From Caldilineaceae bacterium (GTDB taxonomy: Bacteria > Chloroflexota > Anaerolineae > Caldilineales > Caldilineaceae), in assembly GCA_020634755.1 (NCBI GenBank), contig JACKBC010000017.1:1-64000 (forward strand): a DNA stretch of 64,000 nt, written 5' to 3'. A program made the translations under genes and the position numbers. This document shows, piece after piece, positions 35,950 through 44,386 of the stretch. The notes below the pieces were generated by a model, which saw only the letters and a list, made by a program, of their open reading frames with translations, was not told the origin of the DNA and did not search any database. Each line of letters begins with the position of its first letter. Positions within the stretch are counted from its first letter, which is position 1.

Positions 35950-36591
35950 ATGCATATCTTGACCGAACTGCCGCCCAATCTGCGGGTTATTCTGATCGGC
36001 GGACCGTCCAATGCGGGGAAATCAACGCTGGCCCAATCGCTGGCCCAAACCCTGGGCTGGACATACCAGCCCACCGATGGGCTGGGGCGCTATCCCGGAC
36101 GGCCGTGGGCCACGAGCCAAGGCCCATTTCCGCCCCATTTGGTTGAGCACTATTCGTCTTTATCGGTCGCGGAATTGTTCGACGACGTACGCAACCATTA
36201 CGTGAGCATGTGGCCCAAGATCAACGCGCTGATTACGTCTCGCGCCACCGATTTGTCGACAGACCCACTGGTGCTGGAGGGCTCCGCCATCTGGCCTGAA
36301 ACAGTGGTGACATTAGATTCGGAAGATTCGGAAAATGTAGCGGCGGTTTGGGTGGCGCCCAGCGATGCACTGCTGCAACAGCGCATCCAGCACGTCAGCG
36401 GTTTTGCCCAGGCCAGCGTTTCCGAACAAGCGATTATTCAGAAGTTTATGGGGCGCGCGTTGCTCTATAACCAGCACATGCGGGATGCGATCAAGCGCTT
36501 TGGGCTGGCGGCGCTGGCGGTCGACGAAACAGCGACTGTGGCAGAATCTGTCCAGCGCTGTCTGGAGATCGTCAAGAGCCATTATCCATAA
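35950..36591 (+). CDS. P-loop kinase-like protein
   Basis: 213 residues from the ATG at 35950 (AAAGGT a few bases upstream); an upstream TTG would add 12 residues. The Walker A motif is IGGPSNAGKSTLAQSLA near residues 17-33. PTDGLGRYPGRPW follows, where kinases of this type hold a substrate-binding Asp/Arg. VLEGSAIWPETV is a plausible Walker B region. It looks like a small-molecule kinase (shikimate/adenylate-kinase-like fold), but I cannot name the substrate. Confidence 0.75.
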   Translation: MHILTELPPNLRVILIGGPSNAGKSTLAQSLAQTLGWTYQPTDGLGRYPGRPWATSQGPFPPHLVEHYSSLSVAELFDDVRNHYVSMWPKINALITSRATDLSTDPLVLEGSAIWPETVVTLDSEDSENVAAVWVAPSDALLQQRIQHVSGFAQASVSEQAIIQKFMGRALLYNQHMRDAIKRFGLAALAVDETATVAESVQRCLEIVKSHYP

Positions 36592-36623
36592 AAGGGGCCA
36601 TCAAATTTTGTGCGCGGATTCAT

Positions 36624-36677
36624 GCAGATAAACACAGATTTTTCAGAGAGAATCAGCGTTTATCCGTGTTCATCTGC
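36624..36677. repeat. Imperfect inverted repeat with the common ATCCGTGTTCATCTGC sequence
   Basis: gcagataaacacagat (36624-36639) pairs with 36662-36677 at 14 of 16 positions. A related AACACGGAT/ATCCGTGTT hairpin is at 53325-53360. It lies in the gap between two kinase-like genes. Confidence 0.5.
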
Positions 36678-36743
36678 GTACTAATCCATTTTTCGATCAT
36701 CGTTAATCATGGCGACGTGACAAGCTGGACAAAGGGGGAGCTA

Positions 36744-37403
36744 ATGACACAAGAAGAGAAGCCTGGTCAAATTGTGATCTTGAACGGTACGCCGCGCGCG
36801 GGGAAATCCAGCATTGTCAAAGCAATTCAAGAAACCTTTGACGGCCCGTGGCTGAACCTGGGCGTGGATGCCTTTAAGGAACGCATCCATCCGCAACGCT
36901 ACAGCCCCGGCATTGGGCTGCGCCCCGGCGGTGAAGCCCCAGACCTGGAATCGCTGATTCCCGTGCTCTATGCCGCCATGTATGAATCCATTGCCGCCCA
37001 CAGCCGCTTGGGGCTGAACGTCGTCGTCGATGTGGGGCACCATGACTGGTACTCCAACCCGCTGGGCATATTGCCCGACTGCGCCCGGCGGTTGCAGGGG
37101 CTGCCCGTGCTTTTTGTGGGCGTACGCTGCCCGGTCGAGGTGATTATGCAGCGGCTGCGGCAGACCGGTCGCTGGAACAATGCCTGGGACAGCGACATTT
37201 CCCAGGCAAACCCCGTGCCGGCGCCGCTGCTGCGCTGGCAAAAAGCCGTACACCAGCCGGGAATATACGATCTGGAAGTGGATACCTCTGTATTGAGTCC
37301 AGAGGAATGCGCCAATGTCATATTGGCGCGCCTGCAGAACGGCCCTGCGTCCATAGCATTTCAGCAGCTTGCTCAACTATCCGTCAATGATGCCCCAGCA
37401 TGA
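36744..37403 (+). CDS. Chloramphenicol phosphotransferase-like protein
   Basis: 219 residues from the ATG at 36744 (GGGGGAG upstream). The Walker A motif is ILNGTPRAGKSSIVKAI (residues 12-28), then WLNLGVDAF with the Asp expected as catalytic base in CPT-like enzymes. VVVDVGHHD and the lid region CPVEVIMQRLRQTGRWNNAWDSD fit the CPT family. Family members phosphorylate a hydroxyl of chloramphenicol or another small molecule; resistance cannot be assumed. The stop overlaps the next start (ATGA). Confidence 0.8.
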   Translation: MTQEEKPGQIVILNGTPRAGKSSIVKAIQETFDGPWLNLGVDAFKERIHPQRYSPGIGLRPGGEAPDLESLIPVLYAAMYESIAAHSRLGLNVVVDVGHHDWYSNPLGILPDCARRLQGLPVLFVGVRCPVEVIMQRLRQTGRWNNAWDSDISQANPVPAPLLRWQKAVHQPGIYDLEVDTSVLSPEECANVILARLQNGPASIAFQQLAQLSVNDAPA

Positions 37404-38455
37404 ATGAAAATCCCCCGTCCGTTGCTTGCCCTTGTTGCGGTTATCACACGTTGACGGGCGCGGCCAACTATGAAGTCTGCCCCATCTGCTTTTGGGAAGA
37501 TATCCCGCAGTCGGACCTTTATGCGCGCAGCACTTCGAATCGGATTACGCTCCGGAAAGCGCAACAGAATTTTGCGGACATAGGGGCCTGCGAGGCGGAA
37601 TATGGCGAACTGGTGCGCCAACCGACGGCGGATGATGCGCGTATCTCCAATTGGCGCCCTATGGAGCAGCGCTTGCGCCAGCAGCAACATGCGCTACTGG
37701 ATGGTTTTGTTCACCACCGCGCGGGGCTTCTTGAACAATTGGCGCGTTTTGTCCATGACGGCCTGTTGCGCGCCATTGCCGAAGCGGATTACGGCATGAA
37801 CGTAGAAGAGCATCTGGCGGCGCTGCGCCAAATTCATGCCGGCCAAATCCCCGTTCCCATTAAGTGGGAGCCGCGCGAGGTGCTCGAGTTAGTGCGCTGG
37901 AGCCAACCGGACGGACCCAACGGACGCGGGGAGGGCAAAGACGCCGGGCGCTATGGTCATCTACAGCGCGCCTTTGCCTGTACGGCGCTATTGCTCATCG
38001 CCAGTGAGCCCGAAAACAGCGGGCGCCTAATGGGGTCGGAAAAAGACAGCATTATCCAGCTGATTGGCAGCGTGTTGGCGCTGGATCTAAAGCTGCAACG
38101 GCCCGCCCTGCGCCTATTGAGCGAACGCGTCTTGACGCTCGACCTGGGCGATGCAGAATTGCCCTTCTTTGCGCTGGGCATCCTGCTCCTGGCGGCGACG
38201 CTGCCCGATGTCGAACCGCAGCAGCTGGGGGAACTTGGCGAATGGGTGCTGGCCGAAGAAGCCCGCATCCGCGCAGAACTGCTGCACACTTGGCGTCCAC
38301 CAACCCAGCAATGGCTATTCGGTTTGGCTTCATACAATACCTATCAAGAGAGCTGGCAGGTTACCACCGTAAGTATTTTAGAAAAGGTAATTCCCGCCCT
38401 GCCACTTTCCGAGGCATTGGTGCTGCGAAACATTATTGAGCGCATTGGGATGTAA
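37400..38455 (+). CDS. CPCC zinc-ribbon protein with a long helical C-terminal extension
   Basis: 351 residues. The N-terminal ~70 residues are a CPCC cysteine-rich domain: C10-P-C12-C13, then C27-x2-C30 in YEVCPICFWEDIPQ, ending RKAQQNFADIGACE. Such domains usually occur alone in proteins of about 80-100 residues. The remaining ~280 residues are mostly helical and Leu/Glu-rich, with no motif I recognise. The start overlaps the stop of the CPT-like gene by four bases, so the two are translationally coupled. Confidence 0.7.
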   Translation: MNENPPSVACPCCGYHTLTGAANYEVCPICFWEDIPQSDLYARSTSNRITLRKAQQNFADIGACEAEYGELVRQPTADDARISNWRPMEQRLRQQQHALLDGFVHHRAGLLEQLARFVHDGLLRAIAEADYGMNVEEHLAALRQIHAGQIPVPIKWEPREVLELVRWSQPDGPNGRGEGKDAGRYGHLQRAFACTALLLIASEPENSGRLMGSEKDSIIQLIGSVLALDLKLQRPALRLLSERVLTLDLGDAELPFFALGILLLAATLPDVEPQQLGELGEWVLAEEARIRAELLHTWRPPTQQWLFGLASYNTYQESWQVTTVSILEKVIPALPLSEALVLRNIIERIGM

Positions 38456-38517
38456 AACTGTGTGCGTTAGATGAAAGTGTATACTCGTCAAGAGGAGCAG
38501 GTAAATAGGAGTAATAA

Positions 38518-38526
38518 TGGTATAAT
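38518..38526 (+). promoter_or_regulatory. Extended -10 promoter element upstream of the AAA-PIN pair
   Basis: TGGTATAAT is a perfect extended -10 box (TGn-TATAAT) about 100 bases upstream of the ATPase start and 63 bases after the previous stop. This suggests the ATPase-PIN pair has its own promoter. Confidence 0.45.
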
Positions 38527-38626
38527 AGGCGGGCTTTCGTTCAGACAAGAAATAATGGCAAACCTTTTATGATAAGCCTTTTAGGGCTCCTTATGGGGAA
38601 ACCCGAATTCAGTAAGAGATTAAGCT

Positions 38627-39943
38627 ATGATCAGCGAAATTGTTATTGAGAATTTCAAAAGTTATGCGCAATCAACGCTCAGATTGGCACCACTGACGCT
38701 CTTGGTGGGTGCAAACGCGTCTGGCAAAAGCAATGCGATTGAGGCGATTCGTTTCCTCTCTTGGTTAGCCCAAGGGCGCCGGCTGGATGATATTTTGGAA
38801 AGAGTCCAGCAAACTGATATTGCCATCCGCGGAACGTTAAGCGATTTGGTTTATGATCGAGCGCAGGATCCAATGATCACATTGGGGTGTTCTCTTACAA
38901 GCACAGGGGAATGGAAAAACCTACAGATTTCAATTGCCTTAAAGGAAGGGGCAGAGCCGCGTGTCATTGCCGAGAGCATTCGTAGTGAAACAAGTACAGT
39001 CCCTCTTTATGAGATAAAACACCCTGCCGAACCACATAGTAGGGAAGTACAAGTTGCGTATAACAACTTTGCCCGTGGCGGCAAGAAGCCCACAATCCCT
39101 TGTACAGACCGTCAGGCCATTTTTACCCAACTTGAAATCCCATCTCGTTTCAATGAAGGGCAGGCGCGTACAGTTATTCCCGACGTAACAGCAAAATTTC
39201 AAGACGCTTTGCAGCGCATTCTCTTTTTAGACCCCAATCCACGGAATATGACGGAATATAGTTTTGTGGTGGATCATGAATTGCGGGGGGATGGTTCGAA
39301 TCTTTCCAGCGTTCTCTATGATTTGTGTAATGTAAAGGGCCGAAAGGAAGATGTATTAACATTTATCCGCGCCTTGCCAGAGCAGGACATTGTGGACCTT
39401 GACTTTATTCAAACGCCGCGCAATGAAGTGATGGTTCAATTAACTGAATCATTTGGGGGACAGCAGATTCACAGGGATGCTCCCTTGCTGTCAGATGGAA
39501 CGCTACGCATTTTGTCCGTGGCCGCTGCCTTGCTGTCGGCACCCCAAGGCTCTCTGGTTATCGTAGAAGAGATTGATAATGGCGTTCATCCCTCGCGTGC
39601 TGGATTACTTCTGCAGAATATTGAACGGGTTGCAGTTGCGCGTGACCTGCGTGTACTATTGACTAGCCACAATCCTGCTCTTCTCGACTCACTTCCACAT
39701 TCGGCTATCCCCCATGTCGTTTTCTGCTATCGCGCTCCAGGGGCTGGCGACAGCAAATTAATACGTCTGGAGGATCTGGGCGACTATCCGGAACTGGTGG
39801 CGCGCGGTCCACTGGGCGAACTTCTGACTCAGGGCATCATTGATCGCTTTGTCAAACAGCAACGCAGCCCAGAACAGAAACGGCTAGATGCCCTCCAATG
39901 GTTAGACCTTCTACAACGCCAGGTGGATGAGATTCATGTCTAG
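38627..39943 (+). CDS. AAA-family (ABC/SMC-like, OLD-type) ATPase
   Basis: The 438-residue product begins ISEIVIENFKSY, the typical first strand of RecF/SMC-like ATPases. Walker A is VGANASGKSN (residues 27-36), the ABC-type signature region LLSDGTLRILSVAAALL, Walker B LVIVEEIDNGVHPS near residues 310-323, and the His switch LLTSHNPALLD. It lacks a fused TOPRIM nuclease. The next gene overlaps it by eight bases and encodes a PIN nuclease, so the pair probably works as an ATPase sensor with a nuclease effector. Codon use is less GC-rich than in the flanks, consistent with transfer. Confidence 0.88.
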   Translation: MISEIVIENFKSYAQSTLRLAPLTLLVGANASGKSNAIEAIRFLSWLAQGRRLDDILERVQQTDIAIRGTLSDLVYDRAQDPMITLGCSLTSTGEWKNLQISIALKEGAEPRVIAESIRSETSTVPLYEIKHPAEPHSREVQVAYNNFARGGKKPTIPCTDRQAIFTQLEIPSRFNEGQARTVIPDVTAKFQDALQRILFLDPNPRNMTEYSFVVDHELRGDGSNLSSVLYDLCNVKGRKEDVLTFIRALPEQDIVDLDFIQTPRNEVMVQLTESFGGQQIHRDAPLLSDGTLRILSVAAALLSAPQGSLVIVEEIDNGVHPSRAGLLLQNIERVAVARDLRVLLTSHNPALLDSLPHSAIPHVVFCYRAPGAGDSKLIRLEDLGDYPELVARGPLGELLTQGIIDRFVKQQRSPEQKRLDALQWLDLLQRQVDEIHV

Positions 39944-40391
39944 CATTTGCATCATTGACACGAGCGTTTTCTGTAATATTTTGAAAGTACCGAAAAAGTC
40001 GCAATGGCATGAGAAGACAATCGCTCAATTTCGGCGGTACAATGACGACAGCTATACTTTTTTGCTACCAATGGCAACCATTTATGAAACTGGGAATCAC
40101 ATCGCCCAAAATGGTGATGGTCAAGTGAGACGCAAGACAGCAGAACTATTTGTTCAGCAAGTCACTCAAGCCTTTCAAGGCCAAGCACCCTGGACGCCAA
40201 CGCCATTTGATAGCTCCGCTGAATTCTCCATTTGGCTTTCTCAATTTCCAGATCAAGCCATGCGCGGTTCTGGACTTGGAGACCTATCCATCATCAAAGT
40301 GTTTGAACGTCAATGCGAACTGCATCCCCATCGACGCATTTTCATTTGGTCATATGATTCTCATTTGCGCGCCTACAATCGTGAGCTTTAA
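39936..40391 (+). CDS. PIN-like nuclease partner of the AAA ATPase
   Basis: 151 residues from the ATG at 39936, overlapping the ATPase stop (ATGTCTAG). The four acidic residues of a PIN site are in the right order: D8 (CIIDTSVF), E51 (ATIYETGNHI), D116 (GLGDLSII) and D141 (WSYDSHLRAY). PIN domains are metal-dependent RNases or nucleases. Pairing with an SMC/OLD-like ATPase rather than a small antitoxin argues for a defence-like module rather than a VapBC system. The identification rests on motif order only. Confidence 0.72.
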   Translation: MSSICIIDTSVFCNILKVPKKSQWHEKTIAQFRRYNDDSYTFLLPMATIYETGNHIAQNGDGQVRRKTAELFVQQVTQAFQGQAPWTPTPFDSSAEFSIWLSQFPDQAMRGSGLGDLSIIKVFERQCELHPHRRIFIWSYDSHLRAYNREL

Positions 40392-40770
40392 TGAATCAGC
40401 CTCCATTGCAGCAGCTAGTCCAAAGTGGCAAACAGATTATCCATCTGACCAAAAGCCAAACCAATCACCTGGTAGGTTACCCACCCGACGCCCGCCTGCT
40501 GATCATCAACGCCGATGATTTTGGATTGTGCCACGCCTTCAACGCTGCTATCTTCCGCACATTGACGCAGGGCGTAGTCCGCTCCGCTACCGTAATGATG
40601 CCCTGCCCCTGGGCGCTTCATGCCATGCATCTGCTGCAGGAGCGCCCAGAGCTTGATTTTGGCGTTCATCTAACATCTAGATGTCAGAAGCCGCGCGGGA
40701 TGTGATTGAAGAGGAGGGCATTATTCTCTTGGATTATCGACCGTTGCAAGAGGTGTGGCGCGACGCGTGA
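40391..40770 (+). pseudogene. ChbG/YdjC-type carbohydrate deacetylase with internal deletion
   Basis: The first 95 or so residues are clearly ChbG-like: LLIINADDFGLCHAFNAAIF (metal-binding DD), then SATVMMPCPWALHAM and LDFGVHLTS with the His. Normal members have about 250-300 residues, but this frame stops at 40705. Directly afterwards, in another frame, EAARDVIEEEGIILLDYRPLQEVW to a TGA at 40768-40770 looks like the family's C-terminus. The two ends are therefore joined by a deletion of the middle. The ATG overlaps the PIN stop (TAATG). Confidence 0.75.
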
Positions 40771-40803
40771 ACAAAAGCATAAAGAGCCACGGAGGTAAAA
40801 CAT

Positions 40804-41454
40804 ATGACAATTAAAGTGATTGGCGCTGGTTTTGGGCGTACGGGCACGGCCTCGCTGAAGGTGGCGGTGGAAAAGCTCGGCTTTTCCAAATGTTACCATT
40901 CGGAATCGCTGGGGGAGCATCCCGAGCACAAACAGATTTGGTTCGACCTATTAGCGGGAAAACCTATCAATTGGGATGCACTCTTTGCGGGTTATCAAGG
41001 CGCGATGGGCTTGCCCACGACCATCTTATATCGCGAATTGATGAACCAATATCCAAAGGCCAAAGTCATCCTGACCATGCGCGATCCCGAACGGTGGTAT
41101 GAAAGCGCATCGCAGACCATCTTGCAGATGCCTTCTGGCCCGCAACTGGCCATGATGCGCGTCGTCTCGCTTTTTAAGCCAGAGCTCAAAAAGGTTTTGC
41201 CCATCATCGCCGTGGGACGTAAAATCGGTATGGAGTACTTCTTTAACAATGACCTCTCCAAAGAGCATGTCATCAAACGCTTTCAAGAACACAACGAACA
41301 GGTGCGCCAAACCGTGCCGCCGGACAAGCTGCTGATTTACGAAGTCAAGGAAGGCTGGGCGCCCCTGTGTGAATTCTTGGATGTACCCATACCCGAGGAA
41401 CCATTCCCCCGCACCAACACGCGCGAAATGTTCCGCAGCCGGCTCTCCAAATAG
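40804..41454 (+). CDS. Sulfotransferase-family P-loop protein
   Basis: The 216-residue product begins IKVIGAGFGRTGTASLKVAVEKLGF, the PAPS-binding P-loop of Sulfotransfer_4-type proteins. KVILTMRDPERWYESASQTI follows, with the conserved Arg/Ser that bind the 3'-phosphate. The length and final region (LLIYEVKEGWAPLCEFLDVPIPEEPFPRTNTREMF) fit the small NAD-dependent-epimerase-unlike sulfotransferase group common in bacteria and fungi. Donor and acceptor are not known. It follows the ChbG remnant by 33 bases. Confidence 0.85.
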   Translation: MTIKVIGAGFGRTGTASLKVAVEKLGFSKCYHSESLGEHPEHKQIWFDLLAGKPINWDALFAGYQGAMGLPTTILYRELMNQYPKAKVILTMRDPERWYESASQTILQMPSGPQLAMMRVVSLFKPELKKVLPIIAVGRKIGMEYFFNNDLSKEHVIKRFQEHNEQVRQTVPPDKLLIYEVKEGWAPLCEFLDVPIPEEPFPRTNTREMFRSRLSK

Positions 41455-41782
41455 AGCTAAGCTTTACCCACAAGTAGGGCGAATGGATCTGTGCGTCGCA
41501 GCGGTCGCAGCGCATAAGGCGAAACAGATAGCTTTGTGACCGGTGCGTTACACACGGTCCACGAGCATCGTCCCGGTCTACCCGCGTGCGACGCACCGCC
41601 ACACGTTGTCTGCACAGCCACGGCGGCCGCGGACCGTGCGACGCACCTGGCCTCCACGCGGGGCAAGAAAGATGTGGGGCATGGTAAGAAATAGAGGAGG
41701 GGCCCGAAAAAGACGCACACATGCTTGACGTTTACACGCCAGAACGGATCCCTGACAATAGTTTATGACAACGGAGAAAACT
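41455..41782. other. Intergenic region with gtgcgacgcac motifs
   Basis: About 330 bases. Open frames on both strands here show no protein-like features. Several copies of gtgcgtcgc/gcgacgcac (about 41490, 41587, 41637) recur and resemble the hairpin at 35835-35882. Confidence 0.4.
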
Positions 41783-42682
41783 ATGCGCATCGGAATTTCA
41801 ATGGCCTCCAGCTACAACGTGACCACTGTGCGCGACGGCGCCGCTATATGCTCGAGCGCGCCAAAGCCGCCGCCGATGCCGGGCTGGACAGCCTCTTTAT
41901 GGGCGACCATCACGTGACGCCCGGTCCCTATTACCAAAACACACCCATTTTGGCTCGCGCTTTGGCGGCGTGGCGGGCGGATGCGCCGGCGGGCGCGCCT
42001 ACCTGCTGCCCTTTCGCCATCCCGTGCTGCTGGCTGAGGAGATTGCCACCGTGGCTGCATGATGCCGCAGCGCTTTATCATGCAGTGTTCGATTGGCTAT
42101 GGTGACCGCGAATTCGCCGCTTTTGGCATCAACCCCAAGCACCGGCCCTCGCGCTTTGAAGAATGTCTGGCCATTATGCGACGGCTGTGGGCGGGCGAAA
42201 CCGTGTCGCACCAGGGGCGTTGGCAAATTGCGAATGCGCACATCGCCCCACCCCGCCCGAGCCGGTTGAAGTGTGGATTGCCGCCAGCGCGCCCGTGGCC
42301 ATTGAGCGCGCCGCCCGTCTGGGCGATGGCTGGCTAGCCGCGCCGGGCTTGACCAAAGCACAGGCCCAAGAGAGCCTGGCCCACTACATCGCGTGCTGCG
42401 CCAAACATGGCCGCGCCGTCGGCGTCAAGGCTATCCGCCGCGATGTTTATGTGGGCGAAAGCGCGGCCCGAAGCCGAAGCCACTGGCGGCGCTGTGATCA
42501 AAGCTGGCTATCGCGGTTTTGCGCCCGATGCCACCGTCGTGGGCGACGCGGCCAGTGTGGCCGCCGCCTTTCAGGAATATGCCGATATGGGTTATACCGA
42601 CATTATCATCCGCAATTTGGTGTCGGAACAAGAAAGGGCGCTGGCGTGCATTGCGCGGTTGACAGAGGTGAAAGCACTCATG
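41783..42682 (+). pseudogene. LLM-class flavin/F420-dependent oxidoreductase, broken by several frameshifts
   Basis: Pieces in three frames follow in order: MRIGISMASSYNVTTVRDGA; RYMLERAKAAADAGLDSLFMGDHHVTPGP; YLLPFRHPVLLAEEIATVA; RFIMQCSIGYGDREFAAFGI with MRRLWAGETVSHQGRWQI; EVWIAASAPVAIERAARLGDGWLAAPGL; then RPEAEATGGAVIKAGYRGF. Together they make a nearly complete bacterial luciferase-like monooxygenase of about 290 residues. The breaks near 41840, 41995, 42059 and 42247 are each repaired by adding one C to a C-run. So either the gene is decaying or, more likely, the consensus is faulty here. Confidence 0.8.
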
Positions 42683-43862
42683 AAAATCACCAATATCGAA
42701 ACTCTGCTCGTCGACGCCGGCTGGCGACCGTGGATCTTTGTCAAGATGGAGACCGATGCGGGCATACGGCTGGGGTGAGTGCAGCGATGGCCGCAACCCT
42801 TTGGCATTGCCGGCACGGTCAGCGATCTGGAGCCGCTGCTGATTGGCGAAGACCCGCGCGCCTATGAAATGCGCTGGTGGGACATGCTGCGCGCGCCCGC
42901 TCCAGCTCAGGCGGCATTGCGGCAAGGCCATGGCCGGGCTGGAGCTGGCCATGCTCGACATCAAAGCCAAAGCGGCCAACATGTCAGTGGTCGAACTCTT
43001 TGGCGGCCCCACGCGCGACTCGACGCGCGTCTACTGGTCCCACTGCGGCAACGTGCGCATCCGCATGAGCGAAGAGCTGGGCGTGCCGCCTCTGCGCACG
43101 TGGGACGATGTGACGGCGCTGGGCAAAGAGGTGGTGACGCGCGGCTACACGGCGTTCAAGTCCAACATTCTCTTCCCCGGCGATCCGGGCGATGTCTACA
43201 TTGCGGGCTTTGGCAAAGGCCCCAACACCACCGATGGCGTGGCCACCAACGCCATGATCAGCCACATTGAAAAGCTGGTGGGCACCTTCCGCGATGCGGT
43301 CGGCCCGGACATTGACATTAACCTGGACCTGAACTTCCACTTTAAGCCCGAAGCGTGCATCCGCATTGCGCGCGTGCTGGAGCAGTTCAATCTGCTCTGG
43401 CTGGAGATCGACACCTACGATCCGCTGGCCATCCGCCAGATTCGCGACGCCACCGCCACGCCCATTTGCACCGGCGAAACGCTCTATTACATGCGTGAAT
43501 TTATCCCCTATTTTGAGTCGCACGCCGCCGACGTCTATATGGTCGACGTGCCGTGGAATGGCTTTACCCAGAGCAAGAAGATCGGCGATCTGGCTGAGGT
43601 CTATCAGGCCAACATGTCACCGCACAACTACTACAGTCACCTGTCCTCGTTCATTAGCGCCAGCCTTTGCGCCGTGCTGCCCAACGTGCGCATTATGGAG
43701 AGCGAAGTCGAAGACGTGCCGTGGAAGGATGACCTGGTGACGGCGTCGCCCGCCATTGTTGACGGCCACATGATCACGCCCACCGGTCTGGGCTGGGGCG
43801 CGGACATCAATGAAGAGGTGGCGCGGGCGCATCCTTGGCAGAAGGGGAAGCAGGCAATATAA
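42680..43862 (+). pseudogene. Mandelate racemase/muconate lactonizing enzyme family, frameshifted N-terminus (first of two)
   Basis: ATG at 42680 gives MKITNIETLLVDAGWRPWIFVKMETDAG, then shifts near 42765 (GITGWGE would be restored by two added bases, one in a T-run and one in a C-run) and again near 42920 (GG to GGG restores IAGKAMAGLELAMLDIKAKA). From about 42925 to 43862 the frame is intact. It holds the enolase-superfamily barrel with DINLDLNFHF, LLWLEIDTYDP, CTGETLYY and a long C-terminus ending GLGWGADINEE. It resembles sugar-acid dehydratases. Expression is impossible as written; the product may be real if the indels are errors. Confidence 0.8.
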
Positions 43863-43978
43863 TAGCTGTACTACATTATCGATCAAACACTCAATATTAT
43901 CGATCAAACTCTCGATCTGCGGATTCCGGTTGCGGCCATTTTTGAATAAAAATAATAACCCACAGAGGAGGAACAATC

Positions 43979-44365
43979 ATGCAGCTAAACGGCATTCACC
44001 ACCATTCAATTCTGGTCAGCGATATGGAGCGGGCAGTCGACTTTTATAAAAATGTAATGGGCTTGCAGGAGATCGGCATCCCGTCTACATTTCCGCCGGC
44101 AAGCGCCCGTGCGCTGGTTCCAGATTGGCGATCAGCACATTCACCTCATGCCGGCGCCCCAGCCCGATGTGGTGAGTCCGCGCCACATTGCGCTGGCCAT
44201 TGACGATGCGCAAGCGGGCCGCGCCTATTTCAGCGCCAAAGGCGTACCTACCGTGAAGATATTCCCATTCCGGGCGCCGACCGCTTTTTCATTGCCGATC
44301 CCGACGGCAACAACATTGAGCTGATCGAATGGAAAGAGACCTATCAGATTGTGCCGCTTGATTGA
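43979..44365 (+). pseudogene. VOC/glyoxalase-like protein, frameshifted
   Basis: The start MQLNGIHHHSILVSDMERAVDFYKNVMGLQEI is a clear glyoxalase/bleomycin-resistance (VOC) N-terminus with a metal His. The frame breaks near 44105 and again near 44250. The remaining pieces are WFQIGDQHIHLMPAPQPD, RHIALAIDDAQAGRAYFSAKGV and DIPIPGADRFFIADPDGNNIELIEW, with the second His and the final metal Glu. Together they give a normal 128-residue single VOC domain. SD GAGGAGG precedes the ATG. Confidence 0.8.
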
Positions 44366-44386
44366 AGCCTGAAATCATATATTCTC

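Noticed and set aside
36744..37403. Chloramphenicol resistance gene
   Set aside because: Only family-level similarity is visible; many CPT-like kinases have other substrates.
39936..40391. VapC toxin of a VapBC pair
   Set aside because: No small antitoxin gene precedes it; the overlapping partner is a 438-residue ATPase.
41457..41722. Overlapping open frames on both strands in the gap after the sulfotransferase gene
   Set aside because: Arg/Cys-rich translations without SD sites or family motifs; explained by GC-rich non-coding repeats.
41783..43862. Programmed ribosomal frameshifting
   Set aside because: Too many shifts in both directions within single genes, no slippery heptamer with downstream structure, and all are mended by one extra homopolymer base.
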